NCBI GenBank assembly: GCA_025174535.1
Contig: JALBUN010000004.1
Coordinates: 1 to 64,000 of the forward strand
DNA: 64,000 bases
Direction of reading: 5' to 3'
From: Cantharellus purpuraceus
Lineage: Eukaryota; Basidiomycota; Agaricomycetes; Cantharellales; Hydnaceae
Both the position numbers and the translations under genes were made by a program. This document shows, piece by piece, positions 22,615-34,085 of this stretch (positions within the stretch are counted from its first letter, which is position 1; each line of letters opens with the position of its first letter). Under the pieces are notes generated by a model. The model made no database searches, had not been told where the DNA came from, and was given only the letters and a program-made list of their open reading frames with translations.

Positions 22615-24045
22615 CTACGTTAAGTGATCCCTTGTTTCTCTTTGTTTTACTATAAGTACTGTTGTCACTGTAGCAACTTGTGATTGAGCGTCTCCCGGAG
22701 CAGTGTCCCTTCGACTGAAAGATGCTTGATCAAAAGATAGCTTTTGGGTACCTCATATACATGCAAAGTATGCACCAGCATCTGCTGATTAGAGAAACCA
22801 AACCCCAAGGTGTTTCTGAATCCAGACTTGACATAGGCCGCTCACGTTGGAAGCACAGATAAGTCTCTGCTGTACTTTAGTAACACTCGGGCCAGTCTTA
22901 TATAAAGTAAAGACTTTCTTTCCACAGCGTGAATCAAATATTTTTGTTGTTCTCCACCAAACGATTGGTCACAGCTTGAGAACGTTCGTGTCAGCTAATT
23001 CTTGCAGGGTCAACAGGTGCATATACATGTGTGCATGCGATAGATAGCATTCAGCGTACATCGATCAAGCCTTATTGTGAGTGTGAGACGCTCATGAAAC
23101 TTGACGAGCGTTGGGCTCGGAAGGAGGGCGGAAGATGAAGATAGAAAATAACTCGTCCACATGGAAGACGATATATGTGGTGCCTTGTTGTATGTCACGC
23201 ATTTGTCAATTGAGTTAAGAGAAGAGAATAGCGAACCGTCATCAATTCATTGGCCACATCTCATGGGCACTCTATGAGTTTGGTAAACCTATTGGATCCT
23301 GGAGTTCTGGGAACAGTCGTAGAATCACGACGTCATGGTAGTGGTCTGGATGCTATCGAGAGACATTATCCAAATTTCTCTCTCGTAGGTACTCATATGC
23401 CAGCACTCGGGGCTTTGTAGGCACTCCTGGCACTGGACTCATTGTGCAGACGTGATATCGAGAGGTCCGCTTGAAGACTCTGAACCAGTCACGCGTTTGC
23501 AATTTGCCGATCAGCCGCCGTTCGAGTAGATATGGACCACATCGTCCCTTACAGAGATCTCAAGGTCGACTCAAAATGGTCTCCACTCTTTGCAGCCAAA
23601 TAACTAATATCCCTCAGGAAGCAGTAAGAGCCCTCTGTTCAACTATCTGATATCCACACTAAGTCCCATTCAATTACGGAATGTTGGAACCACAACGAAC
23701 ACCTATTGAGTGGCCATTTCACAGGGAATGAGCATCTCTTCCTGGCTCAGGAACGCCGCGTGCTAATCTGTGACGATGTATTGCGATTGTGAATCCCCAC
23801 TGGAACAAAAGAAAAAACCGCTGTATGTTCTGGTGCGAATATTTGTCTAGAAGGGCTCAAAGCATTGAATGCATTCACGAAAGGGCCATAACTGTCGTCC
23901 CGTGCCACTGGAACAAAGAGCTTTGTTCCGACATCAGAAGGGGTCAAAGTCACTTGCCCTATTTTGGGGGGTAGGAGGACACGCAGGCTTTGTATTCCTC
24001 ATGGTGTGGCACCTCTCGGGCACCTATACCAGGCCTTTGTCAGAG
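22615..24045. other. unassigned host-like spacer
   Basis: Short frames only, with no domain or convincing intron chain. The last 200 bp probably contain the promoter of the gene starting at 24134. Confidence 0.5.
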
Positions 24046-24053
24046 TATATAAG
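24046..24053 (+). promoter_or_regulatory. TATA box of the zinc-finger-like gene
   Basis: TATATAAG followed by a G-run lies 81 bp upstream of the ATG at 24134, a normal fungal distance for a TATA promoter. Confidence 0.6.
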
Positions 24054-24133
24054 AGGGGGGGAATTGACTTTTACCAGATCACTCCCCTCTCACCTTTCCT
24101 TGTCTGACCTACTCCCAGCGCTTTGTGTTCATC

Positions 24134-26051
24134 ATGCCTCAGTTCACTCCCAGCTTTGAAGAGTTTGACGTGCCCTGGGACGCATTGGACGCGTCTAGCA
24201 GCGACATAGACCTTGATCATCTATGGTCCTCGTATACCAACCCTCCCGACGGGGCCCCTTCAATACCCATGGCTGGCCTAGATGGCAGTCGCGTGAGCTC
24301 CAGCAACTACAGTTATTCCGAATCGCACCAGTTCGATCAATTTGACTTGTCAAGTGAGTCGAGGATCCCATACAATGAGCAGCATTCTCATCTTTGGTTT
24401 ACAGCTTTACCACAGCCGCCTGACGTATTGCAAGATCCGTTGTATTCTCTGGAAGCTACATGCTCATATCCGCAGTGTAACCAATGTTTCAAACCAATGT
24501 CGGCAAACACAAGAGTACCATTGGAAACCATGGCTCTTGAAAGGTCGCCAAACCCAAACCAACTACTTGACCAAACCCAGCTCATGGCTGCGCCCCCTCA
24601 CCTGCAACTTCCATTGACCATCCCACCGACCACCCCCCCAACTGCCATGTCGACCATTCCATCTACTATGTCATCGACTATTCCTACCTCCGACACAGGG
24701 TTAGGCAGCAGTAGAATACCAATGGAGCCCCACTGGGAGGCAGGGCCTGCACACCCACAACTTTACGAGGAGAATTCATACAAGTGAGCATCATCTCGTG
24801 TGTTTACATATACGGTTATGCTGACTGTGCGAATTTCAAGTAATGCTTACCCATCAGATGATAGTTTGAATCACATCTCTATATCGCCCATGCATCCCCG
24901 TCTGTCTGTGGCAGGAGGTGGTATACCTATGGAGCCCCACTGGGAGGCAGGGCTCGCACACCCACAGCTTTCTGAAGAGAATTCGTACAAGTGAGCATCA
25001 TTTTGTGTGTTTACATACACGGTTATGCTGACTTTGTGAATTCCAAGTTATGCATACCTGTCAGATGACAACTTGCATCACATCTCTCTACCACCCATGC
25101 ATCCCGGTCCGTTTGTCACAGGAGATGTAGCGCCCCACAACCATCAAATAGAAGCCCTTAATTCCCACCTTAGCCATCATGTGCAACGGCCGCTACCTCT
25201 AAGTGTTCATGAACCAATACATTTAGGAGGGCAGATGGTCGTTACAAACCAGGGGCGGGGGGAAACAACAGCCATCTTAGCTGGGGTTCTGAACCAGTGA
25301 GTGGATTGTATAGCCATGTATGCAAGTTTGACCGATTGGATTTTACAGACCATACGGAACAGACCCCAGCAACTCTGACAACTTTAGTCACGACAGTGAC
25401 ACAGTGTGGCACACCATAACTGAGCCACGTGCCGGTACAGTTGCTGTAAAGCAGCTGGACAGATCATCCGCCGGCATCACAGAATCCCACCAGACAACTG
25501 CGACATCGACTACCACCCTGTCGCATTATATCCTGCCACCATCTATCCCGTCATATTCTATCCCGCCGCCTTCCACACCGTCACATGCTAGTACACCGTT
25601 AGATATTATTCTAACCGGTGATAAATGCAGCTATGTAGGCCCCGACGGAAAGGCATGTGAGAGGAATATGGCATCGGTGAGCAACAGGAACGCGGCAAGA
25701 CACTGGTTCACCTGTCATGCAATGAAGGAGCTCCGTCATATTCGTGCCAAAACATTGGCCATGTCTAAAGCAACGATCATCAATTCCACGGCAAGGAAAT
25801 TAGCTGCGGAGAGATATCTGGGCATTTGTCCACTGGAGACTTGCGTGGACAAAGGAAAGCCCGGTGCTGAATTCGCGCGTGAAGACAGCCTTAGCCGTCA
25901 CATGGCGAACCCCAAGCAACATAAGGGGTTTGTCATGTCCAGACTCGAGGCGAACAGATGGGCTCACGCTAACATGGAGATATTTAGCATCTCGGACAAG
26001 TTTGCCAGTGCATATGAAGAGGCTGTCTCTAGGATATGGCACGGGTACTGA
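24134..26051 (+). CDS. hypothetical protein with C-terminal Cys/His zinc-finger-like region
   Basis: Four exons (24134-24783, 24841-24990, 25048-25296, 25349-26051), joined by GT-AG introns of 57, 57 and 52 bp all in phase 2, give 583 aa. The N-terminal two thirds are Ser/Pro/Gln-rich and look disordered and regulatory. From about residue 441 lies a conserved C-terminal region with DKCSYVGPDGKACERN, RHWFTCHAMKE, CPLETC and DSLSRHMANPKQH. These are two plausible C2H2-like zinc sites, so a DNA-binding role is likely but not proven. Exons 2 and 3 arose by duplication of an exon-intron unit (IPMEPHWEAG... twice). An in-frame GTG lies 9 bases upstream; the ATG is preferred. A partial tandem copy follows at 26500-27520. 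Confidence 0.8.
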
Positions 26052-27990
26052 GATAGAGAATGCGCTACCTGGATGGGAGATTTGACAATGGAGCTCTGGC
26101 GTTCTTGATGGGTTTATATAGTCTGGAAGAACAAGGGGGCACGGGACAAAGGGGTGTCAGTCACGTGCTGAAATGATAGTCGGTCAATCGACCATATGGC
26201 GCGTCGTCGTGAATCAGCACTATCACCTTTGAGTTTTTCATAGCGTTAGGGAAGGACGATGGGAATGTTATCTGATACGTAGAAGCCGTTTGTAATTTTG
26301 TATTTTTTTTGTACTATCGGTCTAGGATGCGAGGCATTTGTCGCTACCACCCTTACACAACGCGGGCCTTGCTTGAGTGTGTGGTAAAAAGAGCCGAGGC
26401 CATCAATAAGCTCAACAGAATATATCACCTCACAAGGTGCGAAATGTTTAACAACCTCTTTGCAAGTCCCAGTGACAATTGACATCCCATACTGACTCAG
26501 GGATTTGACCAACACTCTTTCCGGCTCACTGGGTCTATCTTGGACGACAGATGTCAGAGAGCACTCTTTGAGGCTTCCTATAAGGTGTATCACCGCTCAT
26601 TCCACTTCGATCACTCTCATTCCGACGTCAAGGTCAATGCAAAAAGTGCCTCATGTCTTGATTCATCGTTCAACAGACAGGTGGCCATTACATACGCGGG
26701 GAAACAACAGCCATCTTTGCTGGGGTCCTGAACCAGCTAGTGAGTGCATTATGTAGTCATGTACGCAAGTTTGACCGATTGGATTTTATAGACATACGGA
26801 ACAGATCCCAGCAGCCTATACAACCCTAGTCACGACAGTGACACAGTGTGGCACACCATAACTGAGCCACGTGCCGGTACAGTTGCTGTAAAGCAGCTGG
26901 ACAGATCATCCGCCGGCATCACAAAATTCCACCAGACAACTGCGACATCGACTACCACCCTGTCGCATTATATCCCGCCGCCTTCTATCCCGTCGTATTC
27001 TATCCCGCCGCCTTCTATCCCGCCACATTCCACACCGCCACATTCTAGTACACCGTTAGATATTATTCTAACCGGTGATAAATGCAGCTATGTAGGCCCT
27101 GACGGAAAGGCATGCGAGAGGAATATGGCATCGGTGAGCAACAGGAACGCGGCAAGACACTGGTTCACCTGTCATGCAATGAAGGGGCTCAGGCATATTC
27201 GTGCAAAAAATTGGCCATGTCACAAGCAACCATCATCAATTCCACAGCCAGGAAATTGGCTGCGGAAAGATATCTGGCCATTTGTGCACGGGGTGCATGG
27301 ACAAAGGAGAGCCTGGTGCCGAATTCGTGCGCGAAGACAGCCTTAGCCGTCACATGGTGAACCCCAAGCAACACAAGGGGTTTATCATGTCCAGACTCGA
27401 GGCGAACAGATGGGCTCATGCAAACATGGAGATCTTGAGTTCGCCAGCGCATATGAAGAGGCTGTCTCTAGGAATGCGCTACCTGGACGGGAGATTTGAC
27501 AATGGAGCTCTGGCTTGATAGGTTTATATGGTCTGGCAGAACAAGGGGAGCATGGGACAAAGGGGTGTCAGTCACGTGCTAAAATGATAGTACGTTGGTC
27601 AATCGACCATATGACGCATCACCATGAAGCAGTACTATCACCTTTTTCATAGCGTTAGGCTTGAAGGACAATGGGAATGTTATCTGATACGTAGAAGCCA
27701 TCTGTATTTTTGTATTTTTCTTTTGTGCTATCGGTCTAGGATGCAAGGCATTTGTTGCTACCACCCTTACACAACACCTTGAGTCTGGTAAACAGAGCTC
27801 TCATGAGGCTGTCAATAAGCTTGACAAAATATATCACCTCACAAGGCATGAAACATTTAGCAATCTTTTTTTTTGCAAGTTCCAGTGACAATTGACATCC
27901 ATACTGACTCAAGGGATTCAATCTGTTCAGGCTGGTGCCAGTGCTTTTTGTGGATACCATATTCAAGTGGGTCTGGTCACCATGCAATCT
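25230..27990 (+). repeat. tandem duplication, about 1.44 kb offset
   Basis: The end of exon 3, intron 3, exon 4 and about 450 bp of 3' flank of the zinc-finger-like gene recur about 1410-1455 bp downstream. For example, ACTGAGCCACGTGCCGGTAC is at 25421 and 26861, and the 3' flank near 26200 recurs near 27610. The first copy keeps the reading frame and the second does not. Confidence 0.88.
26500..27520 (+). pseudogene. truncated duplicate of the zinc-finger-like gene
   Basis: 26690-26760 matches the end of exon 3, and 26808 onward matches exon 4 (SDTVWHTITEPRAGTVAVKQ, extra IPSYSIPPPS repeats, LTGDKCSYVGPDGKACERN). A frame break near 27210 and a deletion near 27440 destroy the C-terminal fingers. 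Its 5' part (26535-26690; frame with CQRALFEASYKVYHRSFHFD) has no counterpart in the first copy but recurs at 39555. Confidence 0.82.
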
Positions 27991-28590
27991 GGTGCTGACT
28001 GCCCACTGCATGTTGCTACCCCACCCCCTTCTCAAAACCCATATCCTCCGGCTGTCTAGTATGTTGTGTACAACACCTGCCTTGCTTTTGAAAGTAGATT
28101 TGTTAATATTGCTTCACTGCAACTGCTGTGGTGTGTGCCTGGTTACTTGGCTAGCTATATGATTCTTGATATGCCATCCACTAGTTGCAACAACTTTTCT
28201 ACATGCACCAATGATGTGGCACTTCAAACTTGGCATGAAAAAATTAGGAATAGGTCCAGCATGCCAGTTTAGTACTGTAAGTACCCTAGGTACTTACTTA
28301 GTGTAGTATAGTTATACATAAATATATATACAGCATTCCCTTAAGGAATGCTATTCTCTTGATAGGCATTTGCACCCACAGGGTGCATATATAGTTATGA
28401 AGGGGGGATGGCTGACTGCTGTGGTGGTTACCAAAGCTTTGGGCATTCTCTTGCAAATACATAATTATATCATTTGACATGTTTACACACATGCTTAAGC
28501 ATGCTAGTTACACAAATACATCTTCATTATTCAAGTCATTCTGCAAGATCTGATTGTCAATGTCATCCTCAGGTGGTAGTTTGTCAAGGA
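27991..28590. other. AT-rich spacer with a cluster of short perfect palindromes
   Basis: No gene recognised. Perfect short inverted repeats occur at 28277-28297 (GTAAGTACC/GGTACTTAC), 28332-28352 (AGCATTCC/GGAATGCT), 28371-28387 (TGCACCC/GGGTGCA) and 28490-28503 (CATGCTTAAGCATG). Confidence 0.6.
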
Positions 28591-29106
28591 TGTTATGACT
28601 ATATTCATTAACGCCCAGATCCCCATCTGATCCACTCAGATCCCTGCATGTATGAAATCTATACTCCATTTGGAAACCGCCACATCTCCATCTACCTGTC
28701 CGATTGTCACCGCCGATTCAGCCCATCCGTCTCTGGTTCCAATTGATGCATCAGCATCACCATAGGAACCTGGACATCCATCCCCATCGGACTCAGACAT
28801 ACTCATGTAAGGCCGCCGGCCTCAGAGACCCATCACCGGAGTAATTATTATTAGATTTCAAAATATGTATTTAAGTTGCCCAACTGGGGACTTCATTCCC
28901 CAGTTCGAATATCGAATCACACCTAGTTCTTAAGTCTGATCCTAACTCTCTAAGTGTACTCTGTCTCTGAAATCTTGGACACCAGTATTAGTGAGGGTGC
29001 AGCACATAAGCTGAAGCCAAGTCCATTCTGACCCCCACGACATACTCTGACTCCGACGAAACCTCTGACCCAATCTCCAACCCCCAATTGGACCTAGTGC
29101 GTAACA
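28591..29106 (+). repeat. 5' LTR of Gy-A copy 2
   Basis: TGTTATGACTATATTC ... GTGCGTAACA, 516 bp. It is colinear with the LTR at 5771-6331 except for a lower number of the 12-bp repeat. Differences from the 3' LTR are mostly CpG-type transitions. Confidence 0.92.
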
Positions 29107-29150
29107 GTATATTCGAACTGCCATACTCACTCCTACCAATGCCATGATCC

Positions 29151-30281
29151 ACTGCCAATTCTGAACATGCACGAACCATTGAGGTGCCTGCTCCCAGCAT
29201 CGACACCATCCCCGAGGTTGTCGAAGAACCGATGGACCACATAGAGACCGGCAATGAAGAAGACGACACCCCCCCCTCTCCAAATCTGGCGCAAGCCATC
29301 TCCCTGCTCACCAGCAGCATCCGTAACCCACAAGCTCCTAAGTCCCAGACCAAGGTCCGAGAACCCGACCCCTTCGATGGCTCCGATCTGCAAAAGCTCC
29401 AGCTGTTCTTGGTGCAATGCTGGTTGAATTTCCGCAACCACCCCAATGCGTTCACATCCGATTGGGCAAAGGTCACCTTCGCCATGTCCTACCTCAAGGG
29501 CACTGCACTGGACTACTTTGAGCCAGCACTCATGGACAACTCTGATGACCCGATATGGTCAGATGACTACTCCAACTTCATCTCTGAACTTTGGACCAAT
29601 TTTGGTCCTTACAACCCCGAGGCCGATGCCGAGCCTGAACTCGATTGACTTCGGATGAAGGAAAATCACAAAATCACAAAATACATTGTGAGTTTCCAGC
29701 AGCTAGCCCCAAAAGTCCAATGGGGTGACGCCGCACTCCAATGCCAATTTTATGTTGGACTCCCATCCCGCATCAAGGACAAGATATCATGTGTCAGTAA
29801 GCCAGATACTTTGGTTACCCTTCGCAAGCTCGCCCAATCCATCGACGCCTGTTATTGGGAACGTCAATCTGAGGTCTCCCATGAAAATTTGGCCAACAAC
29901 AAATTGGACAAATCATCGGACAAGACTCCAAAGTCCAACAAGGGGTCCGATAAGAGGACCACCGCCAACTCAGGCCAGAAGTCAAACACTGGTAATGCTG
30001 CTGCTTCCGGTTCCAGTCAGAACAATTCCGGCACCAGCAATAACTCTGGAGCTCACAAGAGTACTCTGGACCTCTCCACCAAGCTGGGGAAGGACGGAAA
30101 ACTTACCCAGCAGGAACGCCAGCGCCGCATGGACAACAACCTCTGTCTGTTCTGCGGAAAGCCTGGCCACCAAGCCAAGGATTGCAACAAGGCAACCTCG
30201 TCTGCAGCAAAGGCAAAGGGCTGTGCTGCCAACGCCATGACGGACAAGTCCGATGCAAAAGTGACGGACCCAAAAAAATAG
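29151..30281 (+). pseudogene. Gy-A copy 2 Gag with zinc knuckle
   Basis: The frame reads through DPFDGSDLQKLQLFLVQCWL, ..SDWAKVTFAMSYLKGTALDY and FISELWTNFGPYN (the retrotransposon Gag core), then one TGA at 29646 that should be CGA (Arg). It continues through NHKITKYIVSFQQLAPKVQW, a Ser/Asn/Lys-rich linker and the CCHC knuckle CLFCGKPGHQAKDC near the end. No ATG is in frame at the 5' end, so the start is probably mutated. Apart from the single TGA, Gag is nearly intact, making it the best-preserved sense frame of the element. It ends at TAG 30279-30281, immediately after a run of seven A. Confidence 0.85.
30272..30278 (+). promoter_or_regulatory. candidate -1 ribosomal frameshift site (A AAA AAA)
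   Basis: In the Gag frame the codons are CCA AAA AAA TAG, so the heptamer fits X-XXY-YYZ and sits directly before the Gag stop. Slipping back one base enters the pol frame (KKIASSPIASIW...), which is open from 30182 to 30531. Gypsy elements often use such a shift to make Gag-Pol. Confidence 0.6.
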
Positions 30282-32901
30282 CAAGCAGTCCTATAGCCTC
30301 CATATGGGCTGAGGGCTGTGTTGGTACTCCCCGTATGACAAATGAGGTTTGCCTGAACGCATCCACTCTTTCCCACTCCAACTCCCTTACCCTCCCCGTC
30401 TACTCCAACTCCATTCCTGATACTGCTATTCAAGCATTAATTGACTCCAGTTCTACTCACTGTTTCCTCAATTCCTCTTTTTCCGATTTACATAAACTCC
30501 ATACATACACCATAACTTCAATACCACTCTGATTATTTGATGGCACTACTAATGCTGTTATTTCACGAGCTATAGATCTGTCTATCCATTTTTCTGTTGG
30601 AGAAATCCAGACCCTTACATTCTATGTTACTCTGCTTGACTCCAGCTGTTCTGTGGTTCTCGGACATAATTGGCTCACCCGCTACAATCCCTTGATTGAC
30701 TGGGCATTGGGCCATATCACATTCTGTTCTCCAGTACAGGCTGTGTCATCCCCAACATCACCAGCAACTATAGGTGTGAAACTATCTTCTGCCTCCACTG
30801 ACTCCACTCCGATAGATATTCCGTCTACCCCGCCGTTTATATCAATGGTGGACGCTATGGTCTTCGCCAGACTAAGCAAACTGGATGGTTCTCACACATT
30901 CCAGGTCCACTTCTCTGATCCAATATTCCTCGCTGCTCGTTCTGCCCAATCAACTCCACCGGACCTATCTATGGTTCCTAAGGAGTATCATGAGTTCGCC
31001 GACATGTTCAGCAAGTCTAAAGCTGACTCCCTAGCAGAACACCGACCATATGATCTCAAGATTGAACTGGATGACAACTCCACCCCTCCGCTTGGCCCTA
31101 TCTACTCGCTATCCCAAAAAGAGCTACTGGCTCTCCGAACATTCATAGACAAGAACTTGGCCACAGGCTTCATCTGCTCATCCCTATCGCCCCATGGAGC
31201 TCCGGTCCTATTTGTCCACAAAAAGGACGGATCACTCCATCTATGTGTCGACTTCCGTGGACTCAACAAGATCACCAAGAAAGACTGATACCCAATACCC
31301 CGCACCGTGGACCTACTCGAGAGCCCTTGAAAGGCTAAGATCTATTCCAAAATAGATCTCCAACATGCCTACCATCTAGTCTGCATCCGAGAAGGCGATG
31401 AATGGAAAATGACTTTCTGCACATGATATGAATCTTTTGAGTGGTGCGTCATGCCCTTCAGACTAACCAATGCTCTGGCCGCCTTCCAGAGGTTCATGAA
31501 TGATACCTTCGCTGACCTCCTTGACGTGACTGTCCTCATTTACTTAGACAACATTTTGGTATATTTGGACAATGAAGAACAACATCGGACACATGTCCAA
31601 GATGTACTCCAACATCTCTGAAAACATGGCCTCTTCGCCTGTGCTGACAAATGCGAATTCCACTCCGACTCGGTTGAATACCTAGGCTATATCCTCTCCC
31701 CTGCAGGGTTGACAATGTCTGATGACAAAATCAAAGCCATACAGGAATGGCCGGAACCCCGGAAAGTCAAGGATGTACAGTCCTTCCTAGGGTTTGCCAA
31801 CTTCTACTGCCGCTTCCTTCATGGCTACTCTGATATCACCATTCTGCTCACCTGACTCACTAGGAAGGGTATCCAATGGAATTTCACTGACGAATGTAGA
31901 CAGAGCTTTGAGACCTTGAAAAAGGCCTTTACTTCCGCTCTGATACTGACTCATTGGGTTCCAGACGTTCCTATCCTATTAGAGACCGATGCCTCTGACT
32001 ATGCACTTGCCACAATCCTGTCCATCATCTCTCCGGACGACAGACAAGTCCATCCAATCGCTTTTCACTCGCGTACATTTATGCCCCCCAAACTGAACTA
32101 TGACGTCCATGACAAAGAGCTCTTTGCCATATATGAAGCCTTCCAGATATGGAGACACTACCTTGAAGGTCCCTCCGATCCGGTAGACGTCATAACTGAC
32201 CACAAGAACTTGGAATACTTCTCCACAATGAAACTACTCACCCAGAGACAGGTCCGATGGTCTGAGTACCTATCTCAGTTCAATCTCATTATCCGTTTCC
32301 ATCCAGGTCGACTTGGAGCAAAGCCCAATGTGTTAACTAGACACTGGGATGTCTACCCTAAAGAGGGGAATGGCAACTATGCCACTGTAAACCCACACAA
32401 CTTTCATCCTGTGTTTACTAACAAGCAGCTGGCATTGTCCCTATGAGCATCCACCTCATGACTCCCACCCTCCGAGCTGTCACCATTATGGACATCAACC
32501 AACTCCGCTCCGACATCTGCTCATCACTCCAATCTGATCCTGTTGCAGTTAAACACTTGGACAACCCTTCCAATCTGAAATGGTCACTTGACCCCAAAGG
32601 ACACCTCCAACACAACAACTGGATATATGTCCCCAACGCCAATGGTCTCTGACTCCAAGTTTTGCAGTATTATCATGATCACCCAATCTTGGGCCATTTC
32701 GGGCAAAATTGCACACAAGGATTAATCCGACGAGACTACATATGGCCAAAAATGCGAGAATACATTCAACACTACTGTAACTCCTGCACCATGTGTATGC
32801 GCTCAAAATCGCAAAGGCACAAACCCTACGGAATGCTTAAACAACTTCCAGTCCCGGAGCAACCATGGAACTCCATCTCCATGGATTTCATAGAGAAGCT
32901 C

Positions 32902-33262
32902 TGTCAGGGTTCAAATAAGTCATATTCTATTTTTAGTATTTTCTCTTGACACCCCTATCAGCGCAGCCTGTCAGGGTGCGTCTCCCCTATTTCATTGCCC
33001 CTATCACTTCCCCTATCTTTCCTCCCCTATCTTGGTTCTCCTATCCATCTCCATCATTTAGTATAAAGACTCGCCTTGGTGCAGTGTGATCCCCTCAGCT
33101 TGATCTCTGAGGATATCTGCTGTACCAGGTAAGTCCCATGTATTTATCAGAAACAGCTGTATAGACTGAGGATATCCGCTGTACCAGCTGGCATTATTTC
33201 TTATCGTCTCTCACTTATTGAGTATCTTGTTGTTGTGGCCTCGCCATCAGCATCGCCTCACA
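32902..33262 (+). repeat. solo LTR-S copy 2 in integrase
   Basis: TGTCAGGGTTCAAATAAG ... ATCGCCTCACA, 361 bp. The flanking 5-mers are AGCTC (left) and AGCTT (right); copy 1 of Gy-A shows the uninterrupted site at about 2150. It is the reverse-orientation homologue of 19058-19419. Confidence 0.9.
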
Positions 33263-34085
33263 AGCTTCCCCCATCACTTGGATACGACACCATACTTGTG
33301 ATTGTCGACAGGTTCACTAAACAATCACTATTTATTCCGACACATGACACCATCACCTCCACCTCACTAGCTAAGTTGTTCATTCTCCATGTATTCTCTA
33401 AACATGGAGTCCCATTGCATGTCACATCCGATCAGGGTTCAGAGTTCATGTCCTCCTTCTTCCACACATTAGGAAAGGCTCTCGACATGAAGCTTCATTT
33501 CACCTCCGGATACCATCCTGAAGGAGATGGACAAATGGAACGAATGAATCAGTCCCTGGAACAATATCTCCGAATCTATTGTAACTATCAACAGGACAAC
33601 TGGGCTGACCTACTTCCGATCACAGAGTTTGCCTACAACAACGCTCCGAACATGACTACTGGCATCTCTCCGTTCTTTGCTAATAAAGGCTATCATCCAA
33701 ACATCTCCATCCACCCTGAGAAGGAACTCGCCTCCACCAAAGCCCACCAATTTGTAACCAACCTCAATCAACTACACCAACATCTCCGAGAAACCATCTC
33801 CGATGCCCAGAAACAATATCAAGTCTCCGCAGACCAACGCTGCATTCTGGCTCTGGACCTGCAAATTGGAGACAAAGTATTTGTTAAGGCCAAACATTTC
33901 CAGACCACCCGTCCATCGAAGGAACTCTCTGAGAAATACTTAGGTCCTTATGAGGTCATTGCTCATGCTGGCAGCAGGTCCTTCACCCTCTGCCTCCCGG
34001 ACCACTTCTGAGCAGTTCATCCGGTCTTCCATATATCAATGCTCGAACCCGCAACTACGAACGAGATCTCTGGTTGCATGCAACC

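Larger units (their letters stand above)
30182..34020 (+). pseudogene. Gy-A copy 2 Pol: protease, RT, RNase H, integrase (broken)
   Basis: The protease region reads ALIDSSSTHCFLN, where DSG is expected, then [19 protein letters not shown] spans about 30950-31700 ([49 protein letters not shown]). RNase H is best open at 31916-32446 (LETDASDYALATILS, ITDHKNLEYF). Integrase spans 32662-34010 (HYCNSCTMCMRSK, DRFTKQSLFIPTH, HVTSDQGSEFMSSFF, TSGYHPEGDGQMERMN) and is split by a solo LTR at 32902. TGA codons replace CGA at several positions, YLDD reads YLDN, and the chromodomain has been separated by inversion. Inactive. Confidence 0.9.

Noticed and set aside
26246..26593. 115-codon reverse frame downstream of the zinc-finger-like gene, with similarity at 27579-28035.
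   Set aside because: The similarity is explained by the tandem duplication; the second copy has frame changes and no domain is recognised.
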